Assembly: GCA_013397075.1 (NCBI GenBank)
Contig: VWZS01001993.1
Coordinates: 48,430-112,429 of the forward strand
Origin: Rhabdornis inornatus
Taxonomy: Eukaryota > Chordata > Aves > Passeriformes > Rhabdornithidae
Reading direction: 5' to 3'
DNA: 64,000 nt
Made by a program: the position numbers and the translations under genes. This document shows positions 38,001 through 50,877 of this stretch, in pieces; positions within the stretch are counted from its first letter, which is position 1, and the number at the start of each line of letters is the position of its first letter. The notes under the pieces are model-generated. The model worked only from the letters and a program-made list of their open reading frames with translations, was not told the origin of the DNA and did no database searches.

Positions 38001-40467
38001 TAAAAAGCAAATAAATTCTGTTTTTCTAAAATATCTGTGTGGAGACTGGAACAGAGCTCACTCAAGACTCTCTCCTAGAAAAGATTCTACTTTTACTTGG
38101 AAGTAGGATGAGCCTGGCAATGAGAGTTAATTGCCCTGGATTTAGGAGGTTTGTGATGTTCTTGCCTTTGAGGATATCCAGTTCTTTTCTTCCCTTGCTG
38201 ATTTAATGTCCCAGCTTTGTTGTGACTTCTGCTGTGACACTGCCAGCTTCAGTTCATGGAGGGGACACAGTGTGTGGTCTCCTTGTTACCAAAACCGATA
38301 ATCTTATCAGCAAGTGAGGGAGAGGCTGTCAGAGCTCCGGGATTGCTCTGGCTGAGGAGAAGGAGCTGGGTTTGGCTGGCTCTGGGTTCTGGGAGGAAAG
38401 GGCAGGAGTAACTCTGTATTCCTGCTCTGGAGGAGACAGCCCTGCTCATGGTTTGGAATCATTCTGGGGTTTTATTTTTCTGTGTCAGCACTGTCAGAGC
38501 CTATAATCCTCAAGCAAAAGAGGCCATCCTACCCTAGCAAGAGAAGGACTTAGAGTGAGGAATCCCCTTCAGCAAGGATGTGACAAGCAGACTGACAGTG
38601 TAGAAGAAAGGGAAAAAATATCCTGAGCCAATATGCATAAAATTAGGGCCTGATTATGAGGCAGAATTAAAAATAAACCGGGAAGAATTCCCCTGGTGGA
38701 GGGAGCTGGTGGAGCAGCAGGATGGGCAGCTCCTGGTGCCAGCCTGGCATTGTAACAGCAGTAATTGAGCAGGTAATGATGATGAGAGTGCCTGAACAGC
38801 CTCCCTCGCTGCTGCAGCCACGCAGGCAGGGCTGGATGGAGCAGATAAATGTTATTCCTGCAGCCACTGGAACAGCGGGCACTGCTCATCTCCTCCTGTC
38901 CTCTCTGATCCAGGAGCTGTGCATAATAGATGAACACTCCGGGGACATGCCAGGGAAAATGTCCTGGGAGGGATGGAAGATCCTGGAGCATCAGGATCTG
39001 TGCTCTGGGTGTTCAGACACGTTCTCCTGGTGGGCAGAGCAGCTCGGACCAGGATCTGGTGTTCAGGTGTCCTGGGAAACACACCAGGACATTTCCCTCA
39101 AGCTTCAGGTAGAGGTAGAAACTTCCTGCAGGAACAGTAGTGCCTAAAGCATGGAGAATGGCATTTAAAATGTGCTATCTTTGTAGCAAAAAACTCAGAA
39201 TTCTTTATCAGGAGACGAGATGGGAAGACAGAAATCTGTGCTTTTTCTTCCAGTTCCAGTGGTGACTCTGTCATCTGCTGGAATGAAAATTTTCACTGCT
39301 AGAATTCAATTCTGTTGTTGATAAACTCATCTCACCTCCAGTCCCACGAGGTGCTTTTAACAAATCCTTTTGGAGCCTCGGCTTCCCCAGACATTTAAAA
39401 AAAAAAAAAAAAAAAGGAAATGTCTCATTATATAATGGCATTTATGGTCTTGAGACAAAATGGGGAGTATTGGTAAATAATTTGATTATGGTTTTTATCA
39501 GGCTGCCCTTTCCAAAGAGCTTATAGCTGCTGTCTGCTTGCATTTGTATTTCGTGTCACTGGGATGGAGCTGTGCCCTGGCAGAGGCAGCTCTTTCAGCG
39601 TTTAGGGAAGAAGGGTTTGAAATCTTAAGGAGCCACACAAGCCCTTGCCTGAATTCTTTATAAATTTTGTAGGAAATACACTCAACCATACTTCCTAAAA
39701 GAGGAAATGCTTGAGTCCTGTCTCCTGTGTTTAGAATAAACAGAGTCCAGATAATTTAATCTAAAAGGAAAACGCTCTTTTGAGGATAAACAGTCTGAAT
39801 AAAACATTTCTGAGCAAACCCATGGCTGTGTCCCCCCCCCTGCACACCCCCCAGAGCAGTTTGGATGCTGCAGGAGCAGCTCTGAGCAGGGGAATTGGCC
39901 TCACCACAACCCAAACCCTGCTCAGGACACCCTGTGCTGCCTGCCCCAGCCATGCTGCTGCCTACAACCACCCAAAAAATCCCCCTGGACCAATCAGGAC
40001 CCTGCACTTGGGCACATCTCATGTGGCTTGCTGTGTGTAAATGTCAAATATTGCCTGGCAGACACTTTGGGGTTGTTTCTGGATGTTAACAAGGACCAGA
40101 TGGAGACTGGGGCAGTCTGGGCTGCTCTAATCTGCAGTGTGGAGCTATCTGATTGTTTTTATTTTTTTTTTATTTTTATTTTTTTTATCCCTTCTCTGGC
40201 AAGCAAAACTAACAAACAATTTCCAGTGTGATGAAGCTGTTGCTGCCTTCTGCTGAGCTGGCTGGGCCGGGGGAGCACAGGAGGGTAAATCCAGGCTGGA
40301 GACAGGGAAATGAGGGATTCCTGTCACCCCAGAGCCAGCAAGAGCAGCAAACAGGGATGTTAATTGTCAGTGCAGCAGTCACACAGTGGAGCTGTGTCCT
40401 GCACTGGGTGCCAGCATGTGCTGAGGATGTGGCACAGAAGAACAGGCACAGCCAGGGCTGGGTACCT
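35001..40467. other. Noncoding sequence, nothing recognised
   Basis: No exon, RNA gene or mobile element recognised. It includes an 18-base poly-A near 39399, a C10 run near 39831 and T-rich simple sequence near 40160-40190. Confidence 0.58.
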
Positions 40468-41482
40468 GCTGCTTTCCAGTTATTTGGGATGTCCACTTGG
40501 AATGGCAGCTGCTTTCCAGTTATTTAAAATATTCACTTTGCCTGGTAGCTAGTTTCCAGTTATTAAAAATATTCCTTAGTCTGTTATCTTACTTCCAGTT
40601 ACTTAAGATTCTCACTTGAGCTGTTAGCTTGTTTCCAGTTATTGAAAATATTCACTTTGCCTGTTAGCTAGTTTCCAGTTACTAAAAAGATTCCTTAGCC
40701 TATTATCTTATTTCTAGTTACTTAACATACTCAGCCTGTTAGCTTGTTCCCACTTATTTTAAATATTCCTTAGCATCTTATCTTGTTTCCAGTTATTTAA
40801 ACTATACCACTTTGGATATTAGCTTGTTGCCAGTTATTTAAGATACTTGCTTTGACTGTTAGCTAGTTTCCAGCTATTAAAAATATTCCTTAGCCTATTG
40901 TCTTATTCCTAGTTACTTAAGATACTCAGCCTGCTAGCTTGTTTCCACTTATTTTAAATATTCCTTAGCATTTCATTTTGTTTCCAGTTATTTAAACAAG
41001 ATCACTGGCTGTTAGCTTGTTTCCAGTTCTTTAAGATACTCACTTTGTCTGTTAGCTAGTTTTCAGTTATTAAAATTTTCCTTAGCCTTATATAAATTAT
41101 CTTATTTCTAGTTACTTAATATACTCACTGAGGCTGTAAGCTTGTTTCCAGTTTTTGAAAATATTCACTTTGTCTGTTAACTTGTTTCCAGTTATTGAAA
41201 ATAGTCACTAAACCTGTTAGCTTGTTTCTAGTTATTGAAATATTCACTTTGCCTGGTAGCTAGTTTCCAGTTATTTAAAACATATATCACTTTTCCTGTT
41301 AACTTGTTTCCAGTTATTTAAAATATATCACTTAGCTGTTAGCTTGTTTCTGGTAATTTAAATATTCACTTAGCTGTTAGCTTGTTTCCAGTTATTTAAC
41401 CCAGATCACTTAGAGCTGTTAGCTTGTTTCCTGTTATTTGAGACACTTCACCTGTTATTTTGTTTCCAGTTATTAACAGGAG
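40468..41482. repeat. 39-bp minisatellite with higher-order structure, about 26 units
   Basis: Units follow CCTGTTAGCTTGTTTCCAGT then TATTTAAAATATTCACTTTG, with variants CTAGTTTCC, CTTATTTCTAGTTACTTA and CCACTTATTTTAAATATTCC. A block of five successive variant units starting near 40658 recurs about 196 bp later near 40855 with its variants in the same order. That indicates amplification of a multi-unit block. Confidence 0.95.
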
Positions 41483-44400
41483 CAGGTTTGAGGGAAAGGA
41501 CACAGCAAGAGGGTAAAAAATGAGAAACCCGACTTTTGCTTAGCTGATTTTTGCCCACCAGCAAGAGCCAATGCACTCATTTAGGCAGAATTCCTCCTCC
41601 TGTGGCTCCCCAGGCTTGTGTCAGTAATTCCTGTCCCCATTTCAGCCCTGTGAGCTCTCACAGTTCCACCAGGAACCTCTCTGGGCAGCCTGGTGAGAAT
41701 TCCACTTCTCTTGAGTCAGGTCCTGCCTGACAGAAAACATGGGGATAAAGAGCCAGGAACTGCAGGGTTAGGGGAGAGCAGGGGTTAATTTAGTGATGGT
41801 TTCACTCTGAAATAATCCAGTATCAGGTGGAGGTGGGAAAAAAAGCCACTCATAAGTGGAATCACATGGTAATATGGGGAATTTATTGCTGATTATTAGG
41901 CAGTTGGGGAGAAGCATGTATTGATATTCTGGAAGAAATAAATCTAATTTCACTCTCCATTGAACCTTCTAAATAGGCTCAATAGACAGAAATACATTTC
42001 TGAACAGAAGTCAAGCACTTTGAATCTGTTTTCCAGCAGTTGGATATTCCATTTCTTAGTATAATTTCCTTAATTCCTGAGGAAAATGGGTCCAGTTCTG
42101 CCTTTGTCAATGCTTAGCATCAAATCTTGTGCCCAATGCCACCAGTGAGGGCAATTTTGGGAACAGCCCCTGCCCTGTAGGACTGGGAATCTCCAGAAAG
42201 GAAAGGTGGGATTTTTAAAAAGATTTTAAATCAGTTTCAAAAACTGCAAAGTCAAGTTTTGCTCCAACTCTTCTTGGGTTGTGGGAAAGGAAAATGTTCC
42301 AGGTTTTGCTGATATTGTTGTATTTAACTCCAAGTCTGTCATCTAAAGAATTTTAAGGACTGAGTGCTCGGAATAAAAACTGGGATCTGTTCAGCCCCTA
42401 CACAGCCCTGATGGGATGGACACAGCTTGCCGTGGGGAAAAGGGAACCAGGGAGGAAACTGGAGCTGACTGAGATTTTTCATATTTCATGGCCAACATCT
42501 AAGTGCAAATAAAAACTACAGACACTGGCTGAGTTTATAGATCTGACCTGCTGGATTTGAGTGGATCCGATGTTGGCTGTGATAAAGAAAAGAGGTTTTC
42601 TCAAAGTGATGGAGGAGTTGAAACAAAAACAATCTGAGGAAACTTTTGAGGGGTTTGAGCTTTGGCTTTGGGAGTTTTGTGGAGCCTGGGGTGAAGAGCT
42701 GCCCTCCCACATCTCCCTGCAGCCTCCCAGCCACGCTCTCTGTCTCTGGCTGGTTCAGGACAGAAGAAATGTGTAAATAATCAGAGTGTGGGGCTTTGTT
42801 TGGGAGCTGGTGCCTGGAGAGCCTTTGCTTAGTCTGGGTCAGGGTGAGGTCCCTGCAGCACAGCCCAGGCACAGGCTGCTCTCAGCAGCTCAGGGAATGT
42901 GAGCTCTGGGAGGCTGGAGGCAACTCCGGGCTGTGTTTGCTGTCAGACACACAGAATTCTGTCAGGTTGTGCTGTCTGACACCTCCTGCTTTACCTGCTC
43001 ACCTTTCAGAGTAAATCTTCCTTGCAAAGTGTCCAGCTGAACACGAGGCTGTGTTACACTCAGCCCAGATGGAGAGTGCTGGGATAATCCTCCCTCTTTT
43101 CAGGGAATCTCAACTCATTGAGTCATGGAAATTCCAGCCTCGGTTCTTAATGAGCCCTGGATCTTAACAGCATCTGACAAGTGAGGCTGGTTCATGCTCA
43201 GGCTCCGCGGGATCAGCACAGCCCGTGCTGCCAGTGCAGAGCCCTCTGAGAGCTCTTCAGGATGGGAACATCAGCGGCTTTAGCTCTGCTGGCTGAAGTT
43301 TGGCAAATGCAGGATACAAACTGAATTTCAAGCAGGGCTGTTTCACACGAAAAGATGCTGCTGGGACTGCAGGCTGTCAAGCTGCAAACTTGGTGATGTT
43401 CTGTGGTCTCTGCTGCACTAAAAACTGCTGAAACTCCATCAAAATTACCTGTTCTGTTTTGGCAGAGCTATTGCTAAATGGAGCATTTCATTTTTGCAGT
43501 TTGATTATTGGTTGAGGGTCAAATAGGTGGAACTGTGCACTTGGAAGGCCCCATTGAACTGTTATGGGTTTAAAATCCCTGTTCTGAGATAAAGCTGCTT
43601 CATGCATACAATTAAATGCAAATATAGGTACAGAAATTTATTTTAATGACTGCACCAAGTCAGTTCTTGGACTGTAAAAAAGGCCATGCAGGTGTCTGAC
43701 TCACTTTCCTGTTTTACTTTAGTTTGTCTGTTCAAATATCTTTTGTGACCCATCTCAGTTTCATATTAGAGGCCTGACTTCTCCTCAGTCTTATAATTTG
43801 TTCTAAAGATATCCACAAGGCAGCTTTTGTTCTCGTGAGAAACCCCAGGGAGTTTGAGGCTTTGTCAACCTCACCAGCTATTTAAAATAACATTTAGCAA
43901 ACAGAAGTTCAGAAAAAAACATAAAGCCAGAGGAACTGGAATGCAAGTCCAGGCTGCTAAATGGGTGGCATTTAAAGAGGTTTGAAATTGTGAGGAGTTG
44001 CACTGCAAAAAAAAAAACAACATTCAGCTGTTTGTTTTTCCCCCCCAGCCACTTGATAACCTAAAGATTTTAAGTCTCAGATACTCTCTAATGAGTTTCT
44101 TCATTGGTCTTAACTTGCCTGCTGTCTCACACAAATTTTAACATGGCACAATCAGCACCTAAATAAAAGATATCCTTGGCTAATGAAAATAATATCAAGC
44201 CACATCTCCAGCTGGCATCTGGAATTTGCCAAATTTATAGGCAGAAAAAAGAGCAGAAGAGAATTTTCACTAAGTAGTAATTTGGCCTTAAATGTGAAAG
44301 CTTGAGATGCTCTATTTCCCAATGCCTTTGGAATAGATTCCCCACATCCTTCCAAAAGCAGGGAGGCTCCTGCTTGTTTGTAGCATTTATCCTGAATTGT

Positions 44401-44829
44401 TTATTTATTTGCTCTTAAAAGTTCATTGGGGGAATCTCTTATCAGCTCGGGAATGTGGCTGTGGTAGTAAATAGGAAGCTGTGACATTAAAAGTAATTGA
44501 CATTAAAATGTTGTGACATTAAAATTAATCATGTTTGATGGATGTTAGAGACTGAATCCACAAGGCTCCCGGGTTCATGTTCCAGCAAGCTTTGACATTC
44601 ATTCTCCCCCTCAGTTCCTGCAGCACTTATGTAACTGCTTCCCCCTCCACTGGTCCCAAAATTGGGAGCTCCTGGAGGGAAAGGTGGCTGGGTGGGGAAG
44701 GAGAAGGGGTTTCCTTGGAATTCTCCACTTGGGAATGTGAGGTAGAAGAGCTTTTTCATTCCCCACCCAGTGAATCTGTGTCAGATATTCAGGATTGGCA
44801 CAGAAATGACCACATCGGGTTCTTAATCA
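41483..44829. other. Noncoding sequence, nothing recognised
   Basis: No exon recognised. An octamer-like ATGCAAATATAG lies near 43615 in AT-rich DNA. Poly-A at 44006 is followed by a C run at 44041. Confidence 0.58.
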
Positions 44830-45375
44830 GCACCATGAGATGAGGATAAAAAGAATCATTTTGGAGCCTTAATGAGTGCCGTGAGATGAGGAGAGAAGGG
44901 ATCATTTTGGGTCCTTAATGAGTGCCATGAGATGAAGATGAAAAGCATCATTTTGGGTTCTTAAAAAGGATCATTTTGGATCCTTAATGAGTGCCATGAG
45001 ATGAAGATAAAAAGCATCATTTTGGGTTCCTAATCATCACCATGAGATGAGGATAGAAGTGATCATTTTGGGTCCTTAATCAACACCATGAGATGAAGGT
45101 AAAAAGCATCATTTTGGGTTCTTGAAAAGGATCATTTTGGATCCTAAATGAGTGTCATGAGATGAAGATACAAAGGATCATTTTGGGTTCTTAATCATCA
45201 CCACGAGATGAGGATAAAAAGGATCATTTTGGGTCCTTAATCAACACCATGAGATGAAGATTAAAAGGATCATTTTGGGTTCTTAATGAACACCATGAGA
45301 TGAAGATTAAAAGGATTGGTTTTGGTTCTTAATCAGCACCATGAGCTGAAGGTAGAAAGGTTCATTTTGCTCCCT
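44830..45375. repeat. 46-bp minisatellite with 69-bp variants, 11 units
   Basis: Units follow ATGAGATGAGGATAAAAAGG then ATCATTTTGGGTTCTTAATC A(T/A)CACC. Two units are 69 bp through an internal partial duplication (TTCTTAAAAAGGATCATTTT GGATCC). The order 69-46-46, ending in GAGTG(C/T)C, ATCATCACC and ATCAACACC, occurs twice in succession, so a ~161-bp trimer appears to have duplicated. Confidence 0.95.
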
Positions 45376-46654
45376 CCATCCATGGGATTTTGGAGCAGAG
45401 CTGATGGAGTTGGTGTGGAGCCTTTGTTCCCTGTGCTGTGACAATTCCAGGCAGAAAGAACCTCACAAAACCCCCCCAAACCCCAACAAAACCCCCCTTG
45501 GCTCTTGCAGAGTAAATAGTGCCTTTTTTTGTTGCCATTTTTAGTAATAATGGGGAAATATTTTATTCCTGTAACAGCAGTGCCAGGTTCAGGAGGAAAC
45601 ATTCCCAGCTGCCAGCTCAGCTCCCGTGGCACCAGCAGGGAGTGCAGAGAAATTGAGAGTTTTTCTTCAGAGCCTGGAGTTCCTCAGAGCTGCAGGGGCT
45701 GTGGCACAACCTGGCACCTGGAGTTTACAGCCAGGAATATGGGGAGTGCCAGGAACAGTCACTGATTCCACACTTTTGGGGACAAGGACTGTGTGGAAAC
45801 TCTTCCAGAGTGGGAAAAGCTCACCCAGAGCTCACCTGGAGCTGCTCCCTGCAGGCAGGGAGAGAGAGAGAGGGAGAGATTCAGCATTTTGTGCTTCCAG
45901 AACATTTTCCAACTGCCTTTTTTAGCCATGTGGAGCTGGAGAGGCCTCAGAAAAAGGAAGGGATGTTTTGGGCAGGAAGCCAGGTACCTCCTCACAGCCT
46001 GAGCTCGGGGCTGGCTTCACTCACTCTCCTAGCTGCAAACCAGAAATGATGAGCTGATTTTGGGGTTTTTTCCCTCCCCACTGTGGGCTGTGCAAGGTGC
46101 CAATCTCTGCCAGTCAGCACAGAGAGGATACAGCTTTTTTTTTTCCATGGGTACCTTGCATGAAACTCCATAAAATTTATATTTTTTTAAGCAGAAAGAC
46201 GGTGCCATAAATTAATCTGGAGTTAAAGCTTGGCCTCGTGGTTAGGGGACTGAAATCTGCCCCCTGCAAGCAGCCAGGGGAGAGGTTTCCTTTGCATGGA
46301 CCTTGTGGATTGTAAATTAATCCCAAAATCTGCCACTGATTCCTCCCAACCTTGGTCAGTCTTGTTGCATCCTGAGTTATCCACTGTGCTTTCAATATCT
46401 GCTTTTTCCCTCGAAAACTGAAAACAGGGAGAGTTGGGAGCTTCAGTGAAGAGAGCACAGAGGTTTTAGAGGTGATTTTTGTTCTTTTTTATTGTCCAGG
46501 GTGCACAGGTGGCACCGTGGGATGTTTTTGCCTGTGCAAGAAGGAAAAGTGAAAATAAGGAGGTTTTAAACAGTAAATAATGGCACTACTGAACACAGTA
46601 TTTCCTTTTCTGGGCAATTTTCTACTTCTCTTTGGTGTTACCCACATCCCTGAG
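45376..46654. other. Noncoding sequence, nothing recognised
   Basis: C-rich AAACCCCCCCAAACCCC sequence occurs near 45468-45498. Otherwise no exon, array or RNA gene is recognised. Confidence 0.58.
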
Positions 46655-46745
46655 AGAGGCTTAGAATTGGAAGGGACCCATCAGGATCATCAATTCCAAC
46701 TCCTGGCCCTGCACAGGACACCCCAACAATCCCCCCACTGAGAGA
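46655..46745 (-). mobile_element. CR1-like LINE 3' fragment
   Basis: GCTTAGAATTGGAAGGGACC, CATCAGGATCATCAATTCCA, ACTCCTGGCCCTGCACAGGA and CACCCCAACAATCCC agree closely with the reverse complement of a common bird CR1 3' region. Truncated, without coding sequence, antisense to CLMP. It is the best-preserved of the four copies. Confidence 0.85.
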
Positions 46746-47012
46746 TTATCCCCAGTTCCTGGATTTGGGGAGTAAAAACCAATTAGAGATGAGCTTTTGG
46801 GGGCTGTTTTGCAGAGGTGCTGGAGATTTCCAGCTGGGGATGCCCTGAGTGAAGGGGTGAGGGTGAACAGCAGAGCCCTGAGTGCTTTTGTCTGGGATTT
46901 TTCCCTGAAAATGTCCTTTTAAAGCAAGGGGGAGAAGCTGTGTCAGCTATTACAGAAAATGGGTTTTCCTAGAGAATTCAAGCCAGCAAAAAAAACCCAT
47001 GAGTGCAGCAGA

Positions 47013-47261
47013 GAGCAGCCAAATATTTTGGTGGCTTCTCGTGGCAATTCTGGCTCCAGAACATTGGGAATTTTTGAAGCCAAAATGAACCCATTGGAAC
47101 AGCAAATAGCAATAATGCAAATTCCCTGCAGGAAAGCAGATTCTGTGGGGTTTGCAGATGCAAACCTGGGGTTATTTGCCTTTCCAGGATCACAAGAGGG
47201 AATGGAGCCAAAGGAAGCAAACTGGGGTGGCTGAGCTCCCCAATTCTTACCTCAATTCCCC
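47013..47261 (+). repeat. 249-bp dispersed duplication, copy A
   Basis: From GAGCAGCCAAATATTTTGGT through GGTTATTTGCCTTTCCAGGA to CCTCAATTCCC this matches 52814-53061 in the same orientation, with roughly 15-20 differences by eye. It ends abruptly on both sides. It could be a local duplication or two copies of an unrecognised interspersed repeat. Confidence 0.93.
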
Positions 47262-49739
47262 AAATTAAAGCTTTGAATGATATCAGATACTCTGCTAAGG
47301 TAAAACCTTAATATTTGCACATTTTGTGCCCCTTTTTGTGCTGCTTTGTGGCCAGTTCATGATTTATTAACAATCTTATTTCTGGCACTTTGAAATTTCA
47401 GTGCTGCCCAAGTAAATATTGGGAAAACCCCAATATTCCATGGATGTTTGCACTTGCAGAATCATAAAACAATATCAGGTGATGGATTTGATCACTGAGT
47501 TGTTTATTTTTCTTTCCACAAGACGGGAAAAATCTGGTCCTGGAGTGAAAGTGGGGGCAGCTGGGACCTGCTCACAGATACTGTCAGCACAAAGAGAGGC
47601 TGAATTCATCAAATTTCAGCAGGGAAGAGATTGAATTCCTCACATTCCGAGCTCAGCCATCCCACAGACCACCCAGGCTGGGTTTGGAGCTCACCCCTCC
47701 TCCCTGGTGACTGAGACCAACTGGGACATTTCTGTGTAGTGGCAGAAGAGCTTTCTGTGCTTTTGGGGGCAGTTTGGAAGTTGAAGGTTTAAAGAGTGGG
47801 ATTTGACTCTCACAGATCTGTCTCTGACTCCAGACTTGGGGCTTGTCACCAGGCAGTGTAAATTGAAAAGGATTTCTGAGAGTGTCTGGCTCAAAGCTGG
47901 CCCAGCTCAGCCAGTCCAGTTTGGAGCAGCCCCAAGGATGCTGATTCCAAAACCTGTGAGCTCTTTTCCCAGTGCTTCACTCTTTTCATCATGATTTTTT
48001 TCCCTAAAATCTGACTGGGATTCCCTCATCCACCTCTGAGAAGTCTGGCTCTGATTCCTTTAATTTTCTTGTTCCCTCTGTCAGCTTTACACATTCACCC
48101 CCGAGGCACTGCAGCTTTCCTTACACAGATTGGAAAGGACAGAAGTGAGATCAGAGAAGCTGCAGCTTGTCCAGGAAACCCAACTTGTGCATCAGGGTTT
48201 AAAGTTCTCTCAATTTCAGCTAAAATATCGCCCAGTTTGGGGCTCCCCAGTGTGAGATAAACACTGGAATAAGTCCAGCTAAAGGCCACAAAGGTGATCA
48301 AGGGACTGAGTGTCTGCTTGATTTGGATTGGAGTTTCTTGGGAGGTTTCTTCTGCTCTCCCCTGTCCTGAGGCTCTAAAGCACTTCTGGTTAAACTGAGA
48401 TCTCAGTTTATGGCAGGTGTTACAGGTACTCTGTTGTCCCCAACAAGTGGCTCTGAAAGATGAGATTTTGATCAAACAAAATCCAAAATAGCTGTTCCCA
48501 AGAAGGAAACAGTGTAGCGTGGTCTGGCTTTTGTTTTCTGCTGTGCTTTCCAATATTTATTCAGCATCAGCTTTGTGATAAGTCAGGGCTGTGGCTAAAA
48601 CTCTTTTTGGTGCTGAGGAAATCAGTTGATCAAGGCATGGTGGGGCCTCAGTGTGACTCAGGACATGGGAAAAGCTCAGTGATGGTTTCAAGGCTTGGGA
48701 CACGGACTGGGAAGGAGGGTGGAAGCCCAGCCTGGTGGTGGAGCTGGTCCTGGGAGCCCCCATTCCCCCTGGCCTCACTCCTCCACCTTCCCCTGACCTT
48801 TGCAGAGTGTTTCCCCATCAGATCCCCGACCTTTTCACATCCAGTTAGCACCATGGTTCAGCTGCTGCCTGAATCCCATCTTCACCCCCCTCCTCCTCTG
48901 CTCCCAGCCCTGCTCAGATCCTGGAAGCTCCGTGCTGCTCCCCAGGGCTCTGTGACGTGCTGGAGCTCTTAGCCAGGGGTTTTTTAGGCTGATCCCCAAT
49001 TCCTGTCTTTCCAAAAGGCTCTGCCACTCCAGCCTGACTCGGGGCATCCCTCTGTGCAGGGAGGGCCCTGTGCCAGGGAGCTGCTTTGCTCTTTCCCAGC
49101 AAAGGTCACAGGAACATTTGGCAGCGGCAATGCTCAAAATCTTCTCACTCGGGGTCCCCCCCAGCCACGGCCCTGGGCTTTCACAGATCCTCTGGCTCTG
49201 CAGGACCCTTGGCATTTGCAAACATGAAAATTCTGTGTAACATCTCAGCTGCTGGCAGGGGAGCCCGTGCTGGGCAGGGAGGAACATCTGCTTCCTTCCC
49301 AACCTCATCCCTAAAAGTGGAACAGTGGGATGTGACCATCAGCAGTGAGCTCAGAGTGCTGGATTGAGCTCTCTGCCTCTGCAACATCATCTCTCTCTGT
49401 CCCCTCCAACAATTTGCAGGTTTTATTTTACCTCAAGGAATAACAAAGCTTTATTTTCAGTCTTCTCACCTGTATTTTGGACAGGCTGCTAAAATTGGAA
49501 TTGAAAAGCTGTAATTTGAGATTCTTTCTGAGGAAAGGGAAATGGAGCTGCTTTCTGCGTTAGTCCTTATGACTTTTCCAGACATCTTATTTGGTGACTT
49601 AACTCATGCTTTGAACTTTTAAAGATCAAGATTTTGATACGTCCACACTAGAACTGCACAGGTTTCTAAGTAAATAAGTAAAAAAACCCCGAGCCAACCA
49701 ATAAACATGATTTTAAAAAAAAACAAAACCAACACAATT
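47262..49739. other. Noncoding sequence, nothing recognised
   Basis: No exon, RNA gene or repeat array recognised. Single-copy-looking DNA up to the large tandem duplication. Confidence 0.58.
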
Positions 49740-50876
49740 TTCCAGATGTTTTAAAATCTCTCAAAATTTTGGCAGAAGTAAAAAAATTCAATATTTCCTC
49801 ATTTTCTTTGGCTGTTTCTTAGGCTGCAGCAGTATTGCTGCACTTTTTATTGTGTATGGTTGTGTCCTTTTTAGGTTTGTGGGCTGTTGTCAAGTGGAAT
49901 GGATCCAGAAGTTGGAATTTGGCCCTCAGCTCCCAGGCTGGAACCCTTGGGAGCAGAATCCCCCTCAGGCTTTTGTCTCTGGCTCTTGGCACTGCAGAAC
50001 ACCTTGGGTCACCAAAAACAAAACTAAATATAAAACTAAATATAAATATAAATATAAATATAAATAATATAAATATAAATATAAATATGCAGGAATCTAT
50101 CATACTTTGTGCTTTTCCTGAGTCTGAGTTTTTCCTGAATTTCAGGATTTTGGGATGACTTGCAGCAGCTATGCAATGCTCTCAGTTAAAAGAGCTGCTG
50201 TGCTCTCCTTTGGAAAGGGAGAATTCTTTCCAAATTGTGTTTTGTCTCATTTTAAAGTTCTCAGGAGTGCAGTGTTCAGTCCAATGCTTGGCTTGTAAAT
50301 GTCATTGGGAAGGAATTTGGGATCATTTGGAGCACAGGTCTGTCCAAATGCTCAGTGCAGTGTGAACTCCTACAAGGTGTGCAGAGATTCCTGTGAGATT
50401 CCAGCTCCCTGAAATGCAGCTGGGGGTCCCTTCCAGCCCTTCCAGTGGGGTTTGAATTCCTCAGTAATCCCCACTGGCAGTGCTGATTCACAGACTGGAT
50501 TTGGAGCTCCACCTCCACTCTGAGAGCTCAGTGTCATGTCCAGATGCTTCAAACCCTGCTAACAGTGGAAAAAGTGAGAGGAAAGCTGTTCATATTCTCA
50601 GAGTCTGCTTGCAGCTGGTACAGGGCTGTGCCAAACTCCAGGGAAAGTGCAGGGAGGGAGTCGAACTTCAGACATGAGAATTTAAAACTTGATCCTTTAT
50701 TTGAATTTCTGGTTCATACTAAAGACAGTGAAAGACGAGCATTGGAGAATGAGGTTCCTTTAATATTCTTACCTCTGGATTAATACAAAATAATTGATCC
50801 TGCCTACAATAGAATTGAGGAGAAAGAGGCTGCAAGCAGTGGATTGACAGTGCTGATGCCTTAGGATTTTAACTTT
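49740..50876 (+). repeat. 1.1-kb tandem duplication, left copy
   Basis: Begins TTCCAGATGTTTTAAAATCT and ends GATTTTAACTTT directly before an N at 50877. It is almost identical to 50878-51998. I see one 17-bp difference (present here near 49866, absent in the right copy) and a handful of substitutions. It includes an (AAATAT)n microsatellite at about 50024-50089 whose length agrees with that of the other copy. No coding sequence. Confidence 0.97.
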
Positions 50877-50877
50877 N

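Noticed and set aside
40468..41482. Regular repeats as a CRISPR array
   Set aside because: Units are contiguous and diverged, with no unique spacers, and the DNA is vertebrate; this is a minisatellite.
46231..46262. tRNA A-box-like sequence TGGCCTCGTGGTTAGGGGAC
   Set aside because: No B box (GGTTCGA-type) at the right distance and no cloverleaf; at best a relic of a tRNA-derived SINE.
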